Positions 42,775 through 51,381 of a stretch of DNA of 64,000 nucleotides are shown one piece after another (position 1 is the first letter of the stretch; every line of letters starts with the position of its first letter). Both the position numbers and the translations under genes were made by a program. The stretch is from CAVSCD01 sp963726335 (GTDB lineage: Bacteria; Acidobacteriota; Aminicenantia; Aminicenantales; UBA8522), in NCBI GenBank assembly GCA_963726335.1, contig CAVSCD010000002.1:310001-374000 (forward strand). Direction: 5' to 3'. The notes under the pieces are model-generated. The model made no database searches. It saw only the letters and a program-made list of their open reading frames with translations, and was not told the DNA's origin.

Positions 42775-44886
42775 ATGATGCGACAAATCCCGGTCATTGT
42801 TCTGATGACGGCCGCGCTGGCAGTCGTCATCGGGTCCGGCCGGCAGTCCGACCAGTCCGAAGTGGACCTCCAGGCCGCCATCCGGATGGAGACGGTGGAA
42901 GGCAACCTGAAGGGCGCCATCGAGGCCTACAAAAAGATCGCCGACGGAAGCAACCGCGCGGTCGCCGCCAAGGCCCTGATCCGGATGGGCCAGTGCTACG
43001 AGAAGCAGGGCGATGCGGAGGCCAGGAAAGCGTACGAGCGGGTGGTGCGGGAGTTCGCCGACCAGAAGGAGGCGGTTGAACAGGCGCGAACGCTCCTGGC
43101 GGCGGGCTCCCGGCCAAGACAACCCGAGTCCGGAGTCGTCGTCGAGCAGAAGTGGGTGCTCCCGGGCGGTGCGCCGACGGTCATGCGCCAACCGTCGCCG
43201 GACGGACGGTACATTCCCTACACATATATGTATGGGCCAAGCCGTCTTTATCTTCACGACTTTACGACGGGCGAGGACCGAATGGTGCTCGAGAGCCAGA
43301 AGGGCGATGCCTTCCTGGGACCGCCCGCCATCTCTCCCGATTGTCGGCAAATCGCCTACACTCGGTATACCTATGGCGGCGGAGTGCACGGCGGCCACGA
43401 CTATGAGCTGGTGATCGCCGGCATCGACGGCTCCAGCCCCACCGTGCTCCTCAGCGAGAAAGAGAGACTGGTCCAGCCGAGAGCCTGGTCTCCTGACGGC
43501 AAGTCTATCTTGATGACCAGGGCCGTGGGCGCCGAGGGCCTGTCGCTGGCGCTTTTATCCGTGGCCGATCGTTCACTGCGAGAGCTGACAACGCGCAGCG
43601 ATTACAGCAGCCTGGGTTTTTCACCGGATGGCCGGCATGTTGCCGCCTACCGCGTCGGGATCACGGCGGGAGTCCTTCCCGGGCCGCTCGTTCTGATCCC
43701 CACGGAGGGCGGCCAGGAGGTGGTGCTCTTCGAGAGCACGGCTAAAAACCAGCCTCCGGTCTGGACGCCCGACAGCCGTGTGCTTTTGTTCATCAGCGAC
43801 CGTTCCGCAAAAAACGACCTGTGGGCTATTGAAGTCGGCGACGGAAGGCCGCTGGGAGAGCCCCGCCTGGTCCGTTCGGATGTCGGCCTGATGGAGGTCC
43901 TTGGCTTCACCCGTGATGGTTTGTTCTTCTACAAAACTCCCAATATCGTCCAGGGGGATATCTATGTGGCCGGCCTCGACCCGGCGACGGGTCTCGTGAT
44001 ATCGAAAGCCGAACGGGTCAATCAGCGCTATATCGGGTGCGCCGGTTTTGGGGCAGCTTGGTCGCCGGACGGACGGTTCCTCGCGTACGCAAGAAGGACC
44101 CCCATGGAATACAACAGATCGCGGGTCATCAGCTTTATTATCCGGTCGGAAGCGACCGGCGAGGAGCGGGAGGTCTTTCCTGTGCCCGCGGAGGCGTTCA
44201 ATCAGACATATCCCTTCCCCAACATGCTCAAATGGTCTCGTGACGGCCGGAGTCTGTTGGCATCGGACTTCACCGCCCCGGGTGGATTGCTGCTGCGCCG
44301 GGTCAACGCGGAGACGGGGCAAGTTGAGGTCTTTCTTAACCTGACCGACAAGGGGAAGAGCGTCTTCGCGCCGAACGTGTCTCCCGACGGGACAACTCTC
44401 TTTTACGTGGAGGCCGGCGGCGGACTCTGGAGGCTGATGCGCCGCAATCTCGAGAACGGCGAAGAGCGAGAATTGTACCAGGGAAAAATGCCGACCGGAC
44501 TGATCGAGGATACTTCGCTTTCCACCGACGGGCGACAATTAGCGTTTCTCTTGGGAAACAGGGAGGCTAAAACCGAATCCGTGATGATCGTGCCGGCGGA
44601 AGGAGGAACCGCTCGCGAGCTGTACCGGTCTGAGACGGCCATCAATCGTCTCGGCTGGACCAAGGACAATCGTCACGTGCTGATGGAACGCTATTCGGAT
44701 TCGGCCCCGTCGAAGGTATGGTCCATACCCATGGAAGGCGGCGAGCCGCAACCTTCTCCATTCGAAACCGGACTTTCCGGCGTGCACCCCGATGGCCGCC
44801 GGATCGTCTATAGCGCCAGGAAGGGTGGGAACGAGGAAGTCTGGGTCATTAAGAACCTGCTGACGGCGCCCAGGGTTGCGCGCTAG
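42775..44886 (+). CDS. Secreted TPR + PD40 beta-propeller protein
   Basis: 703 residues. GGAGG before tandem ATGs (42775, 42778); Sec signal IPVIVLMTAALAVVIG. TPR-like repeats at about 35-110 (NLKGAIEAYKKIADGSNRAV, ALIRMGQCYEKQGDAEARKA) are followed by a TolB-like propeller with recurrent SPDGR/SxDGR blades (QPSPDGRYIPYTY, GFSPDGRHVAAYR, AWSPDGRFLAYAR, NVSPDGTTLFYVE, SLSTDGRQLAFLL). Periplasmic, likely a protein-interaction or ligand-binding scaffold. It has probably been activated by the adjacent HK/RR pair. No enzymatic domain is seen. Confidence 0.85.
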   Translation: MMRQIPVIVLMTAALAVVIGSGRQSDQSEVDLQAAIRMETVEGNLKGAIEAYKKIADGSNRAVAAKALIRMGQCYEKQGDAEARKAYERVVREFADQKEAVEQARTLLAAGSRPRQPESGVVVEQKWVLPGGAPTVMRQPSPDGRYIPYTYMYGPSRLYLHDFTTGEDRMVLESQKGDAFLGPPAISPDCRQIAYTRYTYGGGVHGGHDYELVIAGIDGSSPTVLLSEKERLVQPRAWSPDGKSILMTRAVGAEGLSLALLSVADRSLRELTTRSDYSSLGFSPDGRHVAAYRVGITAGVLPGPLVLIPTEGGQEVVLFESTAKNQPPVWTPDSRVLLFISDRSAKNDLWAIEVGDGRPLGEPRLVRSDVGLMEVLGFTRDGLFFYKTPNIVQGDIYVAGLDPATGLVISKAERVNQRYIGCAGFGAAWSPDGRFLAYARRTPMEYNRSRVISFIIRSEATGEEREVFPVPAEAFNQTYPFPNMLKWSRDGRSLLASDFTAPGGLLLRRVNAETGQVEVFLNLTDKGKSVFAPNVSPDGTTLFYVEAGGGLWRLMRRNLENGEERELYQGKMPTGLIEDTSLSTDGRQLAFLLGNREAKTESVMIVPAEGGTARELYRSETAINRLGWTKDNRHVLMERYSDSAPSKVWSIPMEGGEPQPSPFETGLSGVHPDGRRIVYSARKGGNEEVWVIKNLLTAPRVAR

Positions 44887-44892
44887 CCGCCG

Positions 44893-44955
44893 GAGGCCGT
44901 CGGCGTTCACTTCAGCTGCTAAGTGTCTTCACGCTCAAGGCAAAATCGACACCAT
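44893..44955 (+). repeat. Dispersed repeat copy E (KGFTLKAPKIR family)
   Basis: GAGGCCGTCGGCGTTCACTT matches copy C; the later CTTCACGCTCAAGGC matches all copies. Internal sequence is deleted. Confidence 0.55.
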
Positions 44956-44967
44956 GAAGCGACCGAT

Positions 44968-44990
44968 TTAGACTAATCTTAGACTAGTCT
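44968..44990 (+). promoter_or_regulatory. Tandem 11-bp operator-like repeat
   Basis: TTAGACTAATC followed directly by TTAGACTAGTC, AT-rich against the background, upstream of a truncated PIN gene. Probably the operator of a deleted antitoxin. Confidence 0.4.
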
Positions 44991-45051
44991 CAAGGAGCGA
45001 CTCACTGTCTCAACTCCCCATCCGGGTTCAAAACGAAGGTCCAGGACGAGA

Positions 45052-45210
45052 ATGAAGGACTTTCTCGCCTTGGCCCGGGCGCACGGCCTTTCCAGCTACG
45101 ACGCTTCCTACCTGGACCTGGCCATGAAAAAAGGGCTGCCTTTGGCGACACTCGACAAGAAACTGAAGCAGGCCGCCAAGGCCGCGAAATTGCGGATCCT
45201 CTCTGAATAG
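45052..45210 (+). pseudogene. C-terminal remnant of a VapC-type PIN toxin
   Basis: 52 codons reading MKDFLALARAHGLSSYDASY, LDLAMKKGLPLATLDKKLKQ and AAKAAKLRILSE. The YDASYLDLAMKKGLPLATLD segment is the third and fourth acidic motif region of PIN toxins; the N-terminal half is absent and no antitoxin precedes it. It has no ribosome site. It is not a copy of the intact VapC at 37934, so it represents another lineage. Confidence 0.75.
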
Positions 45211-45257
45211 CATCTTTCAGGTAGTTAAGTTGGTCCGTCCCTAGAGGGGCAGAGGGG

Positions 45258-47888
45258 CTATTCCTCGCGGAGGAGCCGGCCGAAGAGTGGGCGTCCGCCC
45301 AGGGACACGGCGAAGCCGTACAAGGCGACGACGATGACGATGACCATGGTCATGACCCCCGCCCTGCCGGCCCAGCTCTGAGGTTCGAACCGGAGCATCA
45401 TCCGCGTCAGGAGATTGAGGACCAGGAAGGCGGCCGCGGCCGAAAACACCCCGAACCGGAACAGGCAGGCGGTCAAGATCAGCGACCCGACGCCGGCGAA
45501 CAGGGCCTGGCCGGCGAGGCTTCCGTGTGCGCCCAGGCACAACGTCACGGCTCCCATGACGAAGCAGACGATTATGGCCAGTTTCCGGCTTCGGAAGAGG
45601 ATATGCGGAATGGTGACGGCCACGATCAAACCGACGCCGTAGAAGGCCGTCAGCCCGATCAGGTAGAAGACCATTCCCCATTGTCTGAATGAGCCGGAGA
45701 CGGCGATAAGCTCCGCGTGCGCCGACCAGGAGCCGGGCAGGAACAGCCAGCCGGGAGCGGCCTGGAAAACGAACATGGCTCCGGCCGCCGCCGCCCCGGC
45801 GATGGCGCCGAGGAGGATATCCCGGCCGACCAGCGGGTCGCGGAATCGTCCGGACAGGACCCGGTTCCAGGAAGCCATCTGCTCCGGCCACCGCCGACGC
45901 ATGGACGGCTCGATGGCCATATAGGAGACCCATACATAAAGGGCGTCGAAAAGGAAGAAGGCCAGGCTGCCGCGGATCCACCACATGAAATCGCCGAAGC
46001 TCCCGTAGGCATGATGCGCGAGGAGGACGACTCCCGAGGCGATGCCGGCGAAGACGACGATCGATATCCGGAAGGCTCCGTTCAGATCCCCGCGCTTCAT
46101 CCGGATATTCCGCCGCGCGAAATACACACCGGCCGTCAGGATAAAGAGCATGACCGGAAACCAGACGGCGGGAAGGATCCCTCGCGTTAGACGCGACCCG
46201 AAGCTCGAAACGGGAGCCTGGTCGTCCCAGGGGCCGCGGACCTCGAAGAGTACGGGCTTTCCCGAGTAGGAAGCGCCGTCGACACGGAGCGGGACCGCGG
46301 TCTCCCCCGCCAGGACCCCCGACCATGATTCATGGCGTTCAAAAGATACGGGAGGGAGACCCTGCGGCGGCTCCGGCCGGAAAGCGCCGATATCCAGTCC
46401 CGCCGCCGAAAACAGGGCGCCCCAATCGGGGGCCGCGGCGGGTTCCGCCGGCGCCGAGCCAGGCAACGGCAGGGCGACGAGCCGGAGCAGGCGCCCGTAG
46501 GTGTCGAGGTCGATATTGACCATGCCCGGGACGTCGAGAGGAGGGTTGGCTTCCTTGATAAACCCCAGGTTCCCGTCGGGCACCAGGCGGCGCGGACTCT
46601 GCCTGTAGCGAAACCGGACGATCCGCTCTCTGAGCTCCAGGGGCGGACGCGCCGGGACGCCGGCCGAGCCTCGGCGCGCCAGCCAGTCGACCAGGTCTTC
46701 GTCGGCTTCGTACCAATACGAGGTGTCCTTCGGCGCCTGCGGCGGCCCGAACTTTTCGTTCAACTCCCGGCATCGCTCGGCGAGCACCCAGGGGTTTTTC
46801 CTGAACCCCGGCACCCCCAGGAGCGGGGATCGCGGAGCCAGGGAGACGGCGATCAGCAGAGCGACGGCGAACGCCGCCAGAAGGCCCAGGGCCGTCAACG
46901 GCTTCAGGCTGCCCTCGGCCCCGGCCGCGGCCACCATTTCCGGCGACGGCGTCTGGCCGGCGGCGATGACCGCCTGGAGAGGGTTCCCCCCGGGAAGCGC
47001 GGCGGCGACCTCCAGGGCCGAGGCGGGCCGCGAATCGGGGGCCCTGGCCAGGCAGCGGAGGATCACGTTTTCGACGGCGGGATCGATATGCGGCGCGTAG
47101 GTCGAAGGAGGCAGGGGCGGCTCCGTGGTCTGCTTCTTCTGGAATTCGGCCGGCGTGCGGGCCTCGAACGGCCGGCGGCCGGTAAAAAGCTCGTAGAGGA
47201 CAAGCCCCAGCGAATAGACATCGCTTTTCACGGAGGAGCCGCGACCGGCCCATTGCTCCGGCGCCATGTACGTAAGGGTCCCCGCGGGCTCCGTCAGCCG
47301 GGCGCCTTCCGCGCGGCTGACGGCCAGCCCGAAGTCCATGATCTGAGCCTGGCCGCGGCCGTCGATCATGATGTTCGCCGGCTTGAGGTCACGGTGGATG
47401 ACTCCCCTCTCATGAGCGGCGGCCAGCCCGGCGCAGAGCTCGTGCGAGATCTCCACGGCCTTTTGGGTCGGCAGACGCCCGATCCGCTTCAGCAGAGAGG
47501 CCAGGTCTTCACCGTCCACGTACTCCATGGACAGGAACGTCCGGCCCTCGTGTTCGCCGATGTCATAGACGCGGCAGACATTCGGATGGGAGATCAGCCG
47601 GGCGTTCCGGACCTCGGCGTGGAGAAGGTTCAGCCGGTCCGGGTCGCCGGCCGTCTCCCGGGGAAGGAACTTCAGGGCGACGGTCTGTCCCAGACGCATA
47701 TCCTCGGCGCGGTAGACGAGGCCCATGCCGCCCCGGCCGATGGGGCTGACGATCCGATAGCGCTCGGCGAAAACCGTCCCGGGAGGAAACGCTCCGGCGA
47801 AATCGGAAGATGCCGGAGGAGAGGAGCCCTGCGGCCCCGGAGTGGTCAGAGTCCGGTCGTGGGCGGGAGGAAAAGGGCGATCCGGCAA
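45258..47888 (-). CDS. PknB-type Ser/Thr protein kinase with polytopic membrane C-terminus
   Basis: 876 residues. Kinase domain at about 40-310: GRGGMG loop, VALKFLP (ATP Lys), MEYVDGEDL, catalytic HRDLKPANIM, DFGL and APEQ with DVYSLGLVLYELFTGRRPF. A hydrophobic helix near 345 (ALGLLAAFAVALLIAVSLA), an extracytoplasmic region to about 555, then about seven or eight more helices, including GILPAVWFPVMLFILTAGVY and GMVFYLIGLTAFYGVGLIVA. Kinases with a multi-pass C-terminus are typical of Acidobacteriota-like genomes. All catalytic residues are present. Ligand and targets are unknown; there is no adjacent PP2C phosphatase. Confidence 0.92.
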   Translation of the reverse strand: MPDRPFPPAHDRTLTTPGPQGSSPPASSDFAGAFPPGTVFAERYRIVSPIGRGGMGLVYRAEDMRLGQTVALKFLPRETAGDPDRLNLLHAEVRNARLISHPNVCRVYDIGEHEGRTFLSMEYVDGEDLASLLKRIGRLPTQKAVEISHELCAGLAAAHERGVIHRDLKPANIMIDGRGQAQIMDFGLAVSRAEGARLTEPAGTLTYMAPEQWAGRGSSVKSDVYSLGLVLYELFTGRRPFEARTPAEFQKKQTTEPPLPPSTYAPHIDPAVENVILRCLARAPDSRPASALEVAAALPGGNPLQAVIAAGQTPSPEMVAAAGAEGSLKPLTALGLLAAFAVALLIAVSLAPRSPLLGVPGFRKNPWVLAERCRELNEKFGPPQAPKDTSYWYEADEDLVDWLARRGSAGVPARPPLELRERIVRFRYRQSPRRLVPDGNLGFIKEANPPLDVPGMVNIDLDTYGRLLRLVALPLPGSAPAEPAAAPDWGALFSAAGLDIGAFRPEPPQGLPPVSFERHESWSGVLAGETAVPLRVDGASYSGKPVLFEVRGPWDDQAPVSSFGSRLTRGILPAVWFPVMLFILTAGVYFARRNIRMKRGDLNGAFRISIVVFAGIASGVVLLAHHAYGSFGDFMWWIRGSLAFFLFDALYVWVSYMAIEPSMRRRWPEQMASWNRVLSGRFRDPLVGRDILLGAIAGAAAAGAMFVFQAAPGWLFLPGSWSAHAELIAVSGSFRQWGMVFYLIGLTAFYGVGLIVAVTIPHILFRSRKLAIIVCFVMGAVTLCLGAHGSLAGQALFAGVGSLILTACLFRFGVFSAAAAFLVLNLLTRMMLRFEPQSWAGRAGVMTMVIVIVVALYGFAVSLGGRPLFGRLLREE

Positions 47889-48041
47889 AGGATTTCTCCC
47901 TTTGATCAGACGGCTATGCGTTATCTATAACACAGACGGAAAATGCAAGTCAAAAAGCGTCTGTCCGCGCTAAAAATCAACGAAAGCCCGGTTGGCGCGG
48001 AGATCTCCGTCGCGTATAAGGGTATCGCCGCCCTGTTGACC

Positions 48042-49436
48042 TTACCTTCGCAGGGTGGCGCTCCCGGTGACCTCCGTGTTGTTGTTTTTCAGCCAGGCCT
48101 GGGATTCTTTCGTCCCCGGGTCGTAGACGAGCCGTCGTCCTGTCAACTTGATCGTTGATCCCTGCATGGTCCCCTTGAGCTGATATTCGGCTTTGAGATT
48201 CGGCGAAAGATCATAATCCGAGCGGTCCTCGCGGCGCAGGACGATGTTAACCTCTCCGGCGGCGATGCCCTCGATCGCCGTCGAGACGCCGGAGACGAGT
48301 CGAAACGTGCTCTGCGGACGGTCGCCGGTCCAGCTGCCGACCCAGACGTCGCTCGTACCTTGCCGGATGAACTTTCCCGTGAATCCATACTCGCTCAAGG
48401 TGAGCTCATCCCCCAAGGATGCCCCGGTTACGGGCTGTGGAGCCGCCGGCGGCGTGGGCGGAGGCGTCGTCTGCGCGGCCCATTTTCTTTGCAGGGCCGC
48501 GATGCGCGCGTTGGGCTCATTTTGCGACCGGAGGAACCCCGCGGCGGCCCGGTTCCCTTTGGCGGTCTTCACCTCATCCGTCCCCGGGCACTCGGCTGCC
48601 GGCGGCCAGCCGAAGATATCCGGCCTGACGATCCGATACCTGACGAAGGAGGTCTTGTCGACAAGCTGGGCGATTGTCTGCTCCCGGCTGACCCGTCCTT
48701 GGTCGATCTCCTGCAGGGTGCTCAGGATCGCGAAATCATCCAGCCAGAGCCGGCCGCAGTTATCTCCCTGCTGGAAGGTCGTTCGCACCGAATAGACCAG
48801 GTCGACAGCCCGCGCGATGTGGTCCAGGGCCATCCTTCTGGCCTCCGAGCCCCAGCGCGATCCCTCGCCCTCGAGCTGAGCGACCTGGAAGGCGTGATGG
48901 GCGAACCCGAGGTAGTACCCGATCAAAAAATAGCCCACCTCGCAATCGAACCCGGCAATATATCTCTCTTCCCTGCCCGGAGGCGTGACCCGGCGGCCGA
49001 CGTCCCGAAGGCCGAACTCCAGCTCGCCCTTTTCGGCGGGCAGGCCGTTGTAGATCCGGGGGTAGGACGGCGCCCTGTCCTCGCCGGGCGGCGCATTGGC
49101 CGCGCCGGAAACGACCAGGTCGGCCAGGGTGTCCGTCTCATTCTGGATAGTGCGGTAGTTGTCCCATGCCCGGCTGAGGTCCGAGCACAGGGAATTGGCC
49201 GTTTCGGCCCAGTTGCCGATCCGGAACAGGATCTGGACCATTTCGGTCTCCAGCTTAAGGCCGGGCCGGCCGAAGTAGGCCATGCTTTTCAGGCCGCCGA
49301 GCTCAACGCCCGTCGAGTAGATCCAGAAGCAGCAGGACTTGTGAGGCGGATCCTGCTGTGCGAGGGCGGGGGCCGGGGCGGCGGACACGATGGAAACCAA
49401 GAAGACGATGACGGCGGGAGAAAATAACTTTTGCAT
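48042..49436 (-). CDS. Hypothetical secreted protein
   Basis: About 464 residues from MQKLFSPAVIVFLVSIVSAA; this start has a strong AGGAGGTGA site, unlike an ATG at 49493. Signal peptide cleaved near ALA-QQ. A helical region (about 50-270) carries several Cys residues (KSCCFWIYSTG, NSLCSDLSRAW). A Pro-rich linker (TTPPPTPPAAPQ) is followed by a small beta domain (about 340-464; GKFIRQGTSDVWVGSWTG, AEYQLKGTMQGSTIKLTGRR). No family is recognised for either part. It lies 153 bp upstream of the kinase gene on the same strand. Confidence 0.7.
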   Translation of the reverse strand: MQKLFSPAVIVFLVSIVSAAPAPALAQQDPPHKSCCFWIYSTGVELGGLKSMAYFGRPGLKLETEMVQILFRIGNWAETANSLCSDLSRAWDNYRTIQNETDTLADLVVSGAANAPPGEDRAPSYPRIYNGLPAEKGELEFGLRDVGRRVTPPGREERYIAGFDCEVGYFLIGYYLGFAHHAFQVAQLEGEGSRWGSEARRMALDHIARAVDLVYSVRTTFQQGDNCGRLWLDDFAILSTLQEIDQGRVSREQTIAQLVDKTSFVRYRIVRPDIFGWPPAAECPGTDEVKTAKGNRAAAGFLRSQNEPNARIAALQRKWAAQTTPPPTPPAAPQPVTGASLGDELTLSEYGFTGKFIRQGTSDVWVGSWTGDRPQSTFRLVSGVSTAIEGIAAGEVNIVLRREDRSDYDLSPNLKAEYQLKGTMQGSTIKLTGRRLVYDPGTKESQAWLKNNNTEVTGSATLRR

Positions 49437-49535
49437 TCCCTCACCTCCTGCGAATGAGAATGAAAGAACACCAAAAGATCCGGCGGGAATCATATGTCAG
49501 CCCATAACGTCTGTCAATTCATTGAACTCGGTATT

Positions 49536-49596
49536 ACGATATATGGCCCAGAAACCCGGAACGCCGATCCCGATCAGTGATGTCTGGATCGCCGCC
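49536..49596 (+). pseudogene. VapC fragment
   Basis: The plus strand reads GTPIPISDVWIAAQ, matching GTPIPINDVWIAAH of the intact VapC at 37934-38335. Confidence 0.7.
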
Positions 49597-49662
49597 CAGC
49601 AGCACGCCCCGCGAAAGACATCGCAGCCTGAGAAATGCGAAGGCCGCAGTTCGTCCGCGAGT
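49597..49662 (+). repeat. 57-bp repeat, copy 2
   Basis: Near-identical to 34718-34785 and starts exactly where the VapC match ends, marking an old recombination junction. Confidence 0.55.
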
Positions 49663-49951
49663 TGAGCCTCGATGCCAATCGTTTTTCGGACAATGGACTC
49701 GATCTCGTCCAGAAGAGTGTAGCTTTCGTTGAGCCGGTAAATATTCAGGTTGCCCCTCTTTCTGAAAGTGATGAGATCCTGGGACATCAGCCTATTCAAT
49801 TCCCGTTGTGTCGTACCGGCCGACGTTTTTACCATCCGCGCGATCTCGCTGAGGTAAAATTCTTTCCCTCGGTTATAGACGAACGTTAGGATGATTTTTT
49901 GTCGTATTTTTGATTTGCCGAGAATTTCGAGCATCCTTCTTACTCCATATT

Positions 49952-49982
49952 GAGTAATTATTTACTCGATTACGAGTAATTA
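49952..49982. promoter_or_regulatory. Palindromic operator GAGTAA-TTAT-TTACTC
   Basis: A perfect inverted repeat at 49952-49967 and a further GAGTAATTA at 49974-49982, between the wHTH remnant and the hydrolase gene. A related sequence lies at 33792-33815. It overlaps the -35 region of the TATAAT promoter at 50001, so it could also control the hydrolase. Confidence 0.6.
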
Positions 49983-50000
49983 TCAAATGGGCTTTTAATG

Positions 50001-50006
50001 TATAAT
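50001..50006 (+). promoter_or_regulatory. -10 box of the alpha/beta hydrolase gene
   Basis: Consensus TATAAT 27 bp before the ATG at 50033; the -35 region is inside the palindromic repeats. Confidence 0.45.
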
Positions 50007-50032
50007 TATTTTCGCCACAAAAGGAGGAAACC

Positions 50033-50932
50033 ATGTCCTCTCTGATTAGGATCCGCCCCATAAACCATTGGTCCGTCCTGAAGTACATCCTGTCTGCACT
50101 CGCCGTTATGGCGCTGGTTACGACGCCCGGGACGGCGGCGGATCAGTCCGCCCAGGCCGTTGAAAAGCTGGTCGACGTCGGGGGCTACAATCTCAATTTC
50201 CGGATCATCCAGGGCCAGGGCCCCGCGATTCTCCTCGAGTCCGGCGGCGGCATGGATGCCAACGAGTGGAACGCGCTGGCGCCCCGCCTGGCCGCGGAGA
50301 CCGGTGCGACTGTCATCGCCTACGACCGCGCCGGGTTCGGAAAGAGCGACCTGCCGGAGACGGAATATGACCTCCGCGAGGATACGGCCGCCCTATGGCG
50401 GGGGCTCCGGACTCTCGGCCTCGACCGGAACCTCATCCTCGTCGGGCATTCCTACGGGGGGTTCCTGATCCGGTTCGAAGCCGCCGAACACCCGGATGCC
50501 GTCCGGGGCCTCGTCTTCGTCGACCCGTTCACGGTGGAGTTCGTGGACACGTTCGGGATCGATTACTGCAACAACCATCCGATGATGGGAAAGCTGCCGT
50601 TCGACGCCTCCCGGCCGGAAAAGCTCAGCAAGCTGCAGCGCGCCATGGTCCGGATGGTCGGCGCGCCGGGCAGCAACCTGGCCGATAAGATCGCCGTGAT
50701 GCGTAAGGCCGTCGTTCCGGCGGGCATCCCGGCGAGGGTGATCACCGCGGGCATCGCTTTTCTCCCCAAGCCGGAGGAACAGGATGCTTGGCGGGAGTCC
50801 CATGAACGGTTAACGGCATCGATGGAAGGCGCCAAACTGATCGTTGCCGAGAAGAGCGGCCATATGATCCCGTTCAGCCAGCCGGACCTGATCGTCGCCG
50901 TCGTCTCGGAAGTCACGCGTCTGGCAAGGTAG
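50033..50932 (+). CDS. Secreted alpha/beta hydrolase
   Basis: 299 residues with AAGGAGG upstream and a signal-like helix (ILSALAVMALVTTPGTAA) after a basic N-terminus. Alpha/beta-hydrolase motifs: oxyanion loop LESGGGMD, GFGKSDLPE, nucleophile elbow LVGHSYGGFLI (Ser), acid region FVDPF and late AEKSGHMIPF (His). Likely a periplasmic esterase or related hydrolase. A 35-bp piece of its 3' end (50829-50863) is duplicated at 51980-52014 on the far side of the MNT/HEPN module. Confidence 0.88.
   Translation: MSSLIRIRPINHWSVLKYILSALAVMALVTTPGTAADQSAQAVEKLVDVGGYNLNFRIIQGQGPAILLESGGGMDANEWNALAPRLAAETGATVIAYDRAGFGKSDLPETEYDLREDTAALWRGLRTLGLDRNLILVGHSYGGFLIRFEAAEHPDAVRGLVFVDPFTVEFVDTFGIDYCNNHPMMGKLPFDASRPEKLSKLQRAMVRMVGAPGSNLADKIAVMRKAVVPAGIPARVITAGIAFLPKPEEQDAWRESHERLTASMEGAKLIVAEKSGHMIPFSQPDLIVAVVSEVTRLAR
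50829..50863 (+). repeat. 35-bp direct repeat, left copy (inside hydrolase gene)
   Basis: Identical over 35 bases to 51980-52014, and encodes AKLIVAEKSGH of the hydrolase. The two copies enclose the MNT/HEPN module. Confidence 0.8.
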
Positions 50933-50955
50933 TCGAGCGGCGTGCTTGACGTCAA

Positions 50956-51381
50956 TCAGACAGGTTCCCATTTTGCTTTTAGAAGGATCAACTCATCAAT
51001 CCGCTTGAGTACGCCTTCGGTAAAGCTCAGGTATTCTTCGCATTCCTTTTCCGTAACCTTGATCCCGCCTGAGTAAAAATCCAGGTTCCTTTTCTGTCGC
51101 ATCAGGTTTCCCAATGTTTCGATGGCATCATCGTTCAGGATTCGCGCCATATACTCAATGATCTTTGCCTGATGTCCGGGAATGCTTTTAACCCTGAGCT
51201 GAGAATGGCTGAGCAGCGCGATCCCGCCCTTGACCAACGCTGAATAAGCAAAGTTGAACTTAACGTCTAATATATCGTCCTTTATAGCAATCTTCAGGTC
51301 TCTCTGGGCGTTCGCCAAGTTCTCTTCAATTTGCTCCCGGCTGAAGTTAATCCTCGTGAAGAACCTGTCTTCATAATCCAT
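50956..51381 (-). CDS. HEPN-domain toxin of an MNT/HEPN module
   Basis: 141 residues, helical. FNFAYSALVKGGIALLSHSQ and QAKIIEYMARILNDDAIETL resemble HEPN proteins of the SAV_6107 type; MRQKRNLDFYSG supplies basic residues where HEPN RNases carry R-x4-6-H, but a clean motif is not obvious, so this may be a non-cutting or divergent member. Its ATG shares one base with the MNT stop, giving tight coupling. MNT/HEPN pairs act as TA systems in which the MNT protein modifies the HEPN toxin. Confidence 0.8.
   Translation of the reverse strand: MDYEDRFFTRINFSREQIEENLANAQRDLKIAIKDDILDVKFNFAYSALVKGGIALLSHSQLRVKSIPGHQAKIIEYMARILNDDAIETLGNLMRQKRNLDFYSGGIKVTEKECEEYLSFTEGVLKRIDELILLKAKWEPV

Larger units (their letters stand above)
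44887..45257. other. Non-coding stretch with repeat copy E, an operator-like repeat and a PIN remnant
   Basis: Holds repeat copy E (44893-44955), tandem 11-mers TTAGACTAATC/TTAGACTAGTC (44968-44989) that look like an abandoned antitoxin operator, and a truncated PIN gene (45052-45210). Confidence 0.6.
49497..49934 (-). pseudogene. Chimeric remnant: winged-helix start of an MNT antitoxin joined to repeat and reversed PIN sequence
   Basis: The first about 90 codons (KIRQKIILTFVYNRGKEFYL, SEIARMVKTSAGTTQRELNR, FRKRGNLNIYRLNESYTLLD) are the wHTH module found at the front of MNT genes such as 51926. At about 49660 the frame enters the 57-bp repeat (49599-49660), and 49536-49596 is PIN toxin sequence on the opposite strand (PIPISDVWIAAQ in plus frame). 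The nucleotidyltransferase domain is gone. The wHTH alone may still be expressed and bind the palindrome upstream. Confidence 0.72.
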
